From an uncultured Bacilli bacterium (GTDB lineage Bacteria; Bacillota_I; Bacilli_A; RFN20; CAG-631): a DNA stretch of 17,994 nucleotides. The position numbers and the translations under genes were made by a program. The notes beneath the pieces are model-generated. The model saw only the letters and a list, made by a program, of their open reading frames with translations, did no database searches and was not told the DNA's origin. Below, piece after piece: positions 15,419-17,994 of the stretch (position 1 is its first letter; each line of letters begins with the position of its first letter). The stretch spans positions 1 through 17,994 of the forward strand of contig CAKPZU010000032.1 in NCBI GenBank assembly GCA_934215405.1, in the 5' to 3' direction.

Positions 15419-16102
15419 ATGAAAAAAGAAAAAACTTTAGGTAATATATTATTTTGGATAACTCTATTTTCTCCAATTATTTCATTTTCATTAGCAAGTA
15501 GGATTGGTGAGGCAAATATATTTGGCGTTGCAGGAATAGTAAGATACTCTTGGTTGATGATATTATTTATTCCAATTGGGCTTTTATCAATTTCAATTGG
15601 CTTTAAACTAAAAAAGGCTAAACAAAAATACAAAAAAAATTTAATTATTGCATTTGTTTGCATACCATTATTAATAATTTTTGGATCATATAGAATTATT
15701 TTTAATAATATTATTTCATACGATACTAATATAGCATTAACTATTAAAAATGAAGCAAAAATTACACTACCTAATGAAATTAAAGTAGCAACAATCAAAT
15801 TTGATTTATATGACATAAGTTATGCTAAGATTATCGACAATGAATGTAAAGAACAGTTTGAACAAGAAATTAAACATAATTCATTATGGAAAAACAAATT
15901 AAATCTCGAAATTAAGAATTTGTTACCATTAGATATTCAATATGAATCCTATACTTTCGATTATTTTGTTTTTTATAATATTACAAGCAATGAATATAAT
16001 ACATTTCCTTTAAGTGGACAATATGAATGTATATTCATTGCATATGATTCTGATTTACAAAGATTAATCATTCTAAACAATTTAAAAGTCAATATAAATT
16101 AA
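15419..16102 (+). CDS. Membrane protein, possible orphan immunity protein
   Basis: This 227-residue protein has three hydrophobic segments (about 7-26, 43-62 and 74-94) separated by short charged loops (KLKKAKQKYKKN between the second and third), followed by a soluble C-terminal domain of about 130 residues with alternating strands (KVATIKFDLYDISYAKI, FDYFVFYNITSNEYN). Its start follows GAAAGGAAAA. No family is recognised. Membrane proteins with an extra-membrane beta domain are common among orphan immunity genes behind Rhs loci, and this one stands in such a row. It has its own promoter-like sequence and a palindrome upstream, unlike the operon-embedded immunity genes. A general envelope function cannot be excluded. 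Confidence 0.5.
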   Translation: MKKEKTLGNILFWITLFSPIISFSLASRIGEANIFGVAGIVRYSWLMILFIPIGLLSISIGFKLKKAKQKYKKNLIIAFVCIPLLIIFGSYRIIFNNIISYDTNIALTIKNEAKITLPNEIKVATIKFDLYDISYAKIIDNECKEQFEQEIKHNSLWKNKLNLEIKNLLPLDIQYESYTFDYFVFYNITSNEYNTFPLSGQYECIFIAYDSDLQRLIILNNLKVNIN

Positions 16103-16109
16103 ATGATAA

Positions 16110-16232
16110 TTAGAAGGTAATAATATTAAAATTGTATTTAAATATGGGATATGGCACTATGTTAGATTAGGGACTAAAGTTTCTTCAGCGTTGAAAGTAT
16201 CTGCATGTGTGATAAAGTATTTATCATGGTAA
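16110..16232 (+). pseudogene. Displaced Rhs toxin tip remnant 2
   Basis: A frame open from after a TAA at 16107-16109 to a TAA at 16230-16232 has no ATG or ribosome-binding site. It reads LEGNNIKIVFKYGIWHYVRL, then GTKVSSALKVSACVIKYLSW. The alternating hydrophobic/aromatic pattern and the abrupt end are what I expect of the last 40 residues of a toxin tip. It lies 15 bases ahead of the next small gene, repeating the arrangement at 14358-14510. The evidence is position and composition; a chance frame of this length in AT-rich DNA is possible. Confidence 0.45.
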
Positions 16233-16247
16233 GTTTGTAGGAATAAA

Positions 16248-16961
16248 ATGACAAAAAATAATGATATTGTTATATTAAAAAATTTAAATAACGATCTAAA
16301 GAAATATAAGGTAAAGTTAATATTTCAATATTATGATGTATGCCCTTTTAAAGAAAGCAAAATAGAAATATTAGAAGTGGTTTTAAGATATGTTGATTTA
16401 TTATCAAACATTTATAATAGAATTTTTATTTTAAGTTCGTTATGCGATAAATATTATAAAGATTGTATTCCGGTTTTAATTAAAATATATCATATTTTCA
16501 TAGAAAAATTTTATAAAGTTCCTCAAGATGAGATGTATTTACTTTATATTTGTAATACTATAGCTAAGATAAATGCTTTAGAATATACTTATTTATATGA
16601 AGGCATTATTTCTAGACCTATGACACAATCAGCAGAACCTATAATTGAAATGTTGTCAAAATTTAATATTGAAAAATTTGAACCTATTATTTTTAATCTT
16701 ATTAAAAAAGAAAATCTAATACCTAAAGCATGGCTTGGTGAACTGAATGAAGATAGTAAATATTGGTGTTCACTTGTTGCTTTAAAATGTATTGTTAATG
16801 AGAAAGATAATAAATATTTAGATTTTTTTGAAGAATTAATAGATGATCAAGATATGAATTGGATAAAATTTACTGATTCGAAATATGCGAATAAATTAAC
16901 AATTGATTTAAAAAACAAATATAAGTCACTCGCTAAAAAAGGAATAAATAAAATTAAATAA
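16248..16961 (+). CDS. Helical-repeat protein, putative orphan immunity protein
   Basis: This 237-residue, almost wholly helical soluble protein has units resembling HEAT-like repeats (for example YLLYICNTIAKINALEYTYL, PIIEMLSKFNIEKFEPIIFN, YWCSLVALKCIVNEKDNKYL). HEAT-like immunity proteins occur downstream of polymorphic toxins, and this gene directly follows a toxin-tip remnant. Its ribosome-binding site (TAGGAA) is weak compared with its neighbours. No catalytic motif or membrane segment is visible. I cannot name the family. Confidence 0.55.
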   Translation: MTKNNDIVILKNLNNDLKKYKVKLIFQYYDVCPFKESKIEILEVVLRYVDLLSNIYNRIFILSSLCDKYYKDCIPVLIKIYHIFIEKFYKVPQDEMYLLYICNTIAKINALEYTYLYEGIISRPMTQSAEPIIEMLSKFNIEKFEPIIFNLIKKENLIPKAWLGELNEDSKYWCSLVALKCIVNEKDNKYLDFFEELIDDQDMNWIKFTDSKYANKLTIDLKNKYKSLAKKGINKIK

Positions 16962-17162
16962 TAAATATTTCAAACATCTCATTAGATAAATACATTTACT
17001 ACATCTTGCCATGCATTAAATAATTATAGGTAAACTATTGCAAAAATTTTGTCTTTTACTTTTAAAATGATAGCGTATTAAATATATTTTTGTTACTCGA
17101 TATTTTTTAGCGATATTTATATTTTTTTATTTCACAAATGAGAAACTGCACTTTATAAAATA

Positions 17163-17192
17163 TTGAAAATTCATTAAAGTTTCTATTATAAT
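17163..17192 (+). promoter_or_regulatory. Vegetative promoter for the 17215 gene
   Basis: TTGAAA (17163-17168) and a perfect TATAAT (17187-17192) are 18 bases apart. The start codon follows 22 bases later behind AAGGAG. It is the best sigma-A-type promoter in the window, and shows that this last immunity-like gene does not depend on readthrough. The 253 bases before the gene otherwise hold nothing I can identify. Confidence 0.65.
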
Positions 17193-17214
17193 AAAAATTA
17201 AGGAGAAATAATTA

Positions 17215-17751
17215 ATGAAAAAGATTTTTGCGAACTGTGTTAGTTCAATTATACTAAGATTCCTACTTTGTATTTTTACATTGATAATAATACTTGGTGT
17301 AATTGCACTTATAAAAGCTGATTGGATTTTTTCAATTATTTTAATTATTTTCTATGGGCCAGGCTTAGCTGTTATGACAGTTTTCAATACTTCCCTTGGT
17401 TATCTAAAATACAACGATAAGTACATATATATTCCTAATGATTTAACATTTAAAAGAAATAGAATACAGTACAAAGAAATAATATATATTAAAGATATAT
17501 TTGCGATTGAATTTGTAGAAGAAGAATGTAATAGCATTGGCACAACCATTCCGTGGAGATATACAGGCATTCCTGAATATCTTAAAATATATATGAATGA
17601 TAACTCTATTAAAAGAATTTATATAAGCAAGTACTCATTTAAAATATGGAAAAAGTTGGAAATGCTTATTATCAATAATAAAAGTGATGTTTTTGTTGTA
17701 AGAGATGCTATTTCATTTAAAAATCGAGGTAAAAGTAAAAATACTAGATAG
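17215..17751 (+). CDS. Two-segment membrane protein with PH-like beta domain, possible immunity protein
   Basis: This 178-residue protein has two membrane segments (about 11-33 and 37-58) and then a soluble beta domain with YIYIPNDLTFKRNRIQYKEI, the strand pair EYLKIYMNDNSIKRIYISKY, and a final helix around KIWKKLEMLI. This is the layout of small bacterial membrane-anchored PH-like proteins. AAGGAGAAA precedes the ATG and it has its own promoter. It closes the row of orphan immunity-like genes, so immunity to a membrane- or envelope-acting tip is a reasonable guess, but it could be an unrelated cargo gene. No toxin-tip remnant is visible ahead of it. Confidence 0.5.
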   Translation: MKKIFANCVSSIILRFLLCIFTLIIILGVIALIKADWIFSIILIIFYGPGLAVMTVFNTSLGYLKYNDKYIYIPNDLTFKRNRIQYKEIIYIKDIFAIEFVEEECNSIGTTIPWRYTGIPEYLKIYMNDNSIKRIYISKYSFKIWKKLEMLIINNKSDVFVVRDAISFKNRGKSKNTR

Positions 17752-17792
17752 TACTTAACTTTATAGTAATTCTTAGTATTAACTAATATATT

Positions 17793-17812
17793 TTATGAAT
17801 TCATAATTTTTG
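17793..17812 (+). terminator. Weak palindrome with T-tract after the last gene
   Basis: TTATGAATTCATAA (17793-17806) is a perfect palindrome followed by a short T-run. With no loop and only AT-rich pairs it would be a poor terminator. It is the only candidate after the 17215 gene. Confidence 0.15.
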
Positions 17813-17937
17813 TAAGATTGTTCTAATTTTGAGGCAATTTATATTGTAAAGCTAACTAGAATATTTGCTACAATTTATAACAATAATTCATAGTTATATT
17901 ATGAAATTAGATATTATTAAAAGTCAACATCAAAATG

Positions 17938-17994
17938 TTATTTTTCGCCAAACTCAAAATGCATGATTTGGCTAAGCGTCTTCTTCGAATATGC
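17938..17994 (-). CDS. C-terminal end of a leftward gene entering from the right edge
   Basis: On the minus strand an open frame of 18 codons comes in from the edge and stops at TAA (complement of 17938-17940). It reads AYSKKTLSQIMHFEFGEK. By hand count about 39% of these bases are G or C, well above the surrounding DNA, and the residues look coding. It could be the end of a mobile-element gene or of a chromosomal flank, but 18 residues do not allow a family call. A rightward frame through the same bases is also open. Confidence 0.3.
   Translation of the reverse strand, partial: AYSKKTLSQIMHFEFGEK

Noticed and set aside
15349..15816. Leftward 155-residue ORF
   Set aside because: Hydrophobic antisense image of the membrane segments of the 15419-16102 gene; that gene has the better start and ribosome-binding site.
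17940..17977. GCCAAA/TTTGGC hairpin as a terminator
   Set aside because: Six-base stem with a 14-base loop and no T-run; it falls within a probable coding end.

Overview
This window is very AT-rich DNA, dense in Asn, Lys, Ile and Tyr codons. It uses the standard code: TGG encodes Trp and TGA serves as a stop, for example at the end of the adenylation enzyme. Ribosome-binding sites are strong GGAGG types. Together this suggests a low-GC, probably gut-associated Firmicute (Bacilli/Clostridia-like). No rRNA, tRNA, CRISPR array or complete insertion sequence was found.

Left region (1-1256). A gene of unknown function runs leftward off the edge. Two near-identical 28-base arms (318-345 and 498-525) are in inverted orientation around about 150 bases that hold a terminator-like hairpin. 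Each arm carries an outward-facing TATAAT, and each is followed by a strong Shine-Dalgarno sequence and a short cationic peptide ORF. The layout fits divergent promoters or an invertible DNA switch. Next comes a small ORF resembling sigma-factor region 2, with no normal start codon at the expected place.

Central operon (1257-14303, + strand). Twelve genes overlap or are separated by 12 bases or less. In order they are: a holin-like membrane protein; a thymidylate-kinase-like P-loop kinase; a family-5-type nucleotidyltransferase; a BtrH-like Cys/His acyltransferase; an acyl carrier protein; a compact AMP-forming acyl/aminoacyl-activating enzyme; a second carrier protein; a second BtrH-like enzyme; a beta-rich protein; a DNRLRE-like protein; an 1831-residue Rhs/YD-repeat polymorphic toxin; and a putative immunity gene. 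My working model is that the middle genes activate a small acid, load it on a carrier and transfer it to an acceptor, possibly the Rhs or DNRLRE protein or a surface polymer. The holin-like protein could provide release, because neither large protein has a signal peptide. The acceptor and the release role are inference.

Right region (14304-17994). This is a typical polymorphic-toxin tail. The Rhs C-terminal tip differs in base composition from the rest of its gene. Behind its immunity gene lie two short headless reading frames that look like displaced toxin tips (14358-14510 and 16110-16232), each directly ahead of an intact small gene that is likely its immunity partner. Two further small membrane-protein genes (15419 and 17215) have their own promoter-like sequences and are probably additional orphan immunity genes. 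A GC-richer leftward coding fragment enters at the right edge.

All family names are from reading the protein sequences by eye; no database search was possible.
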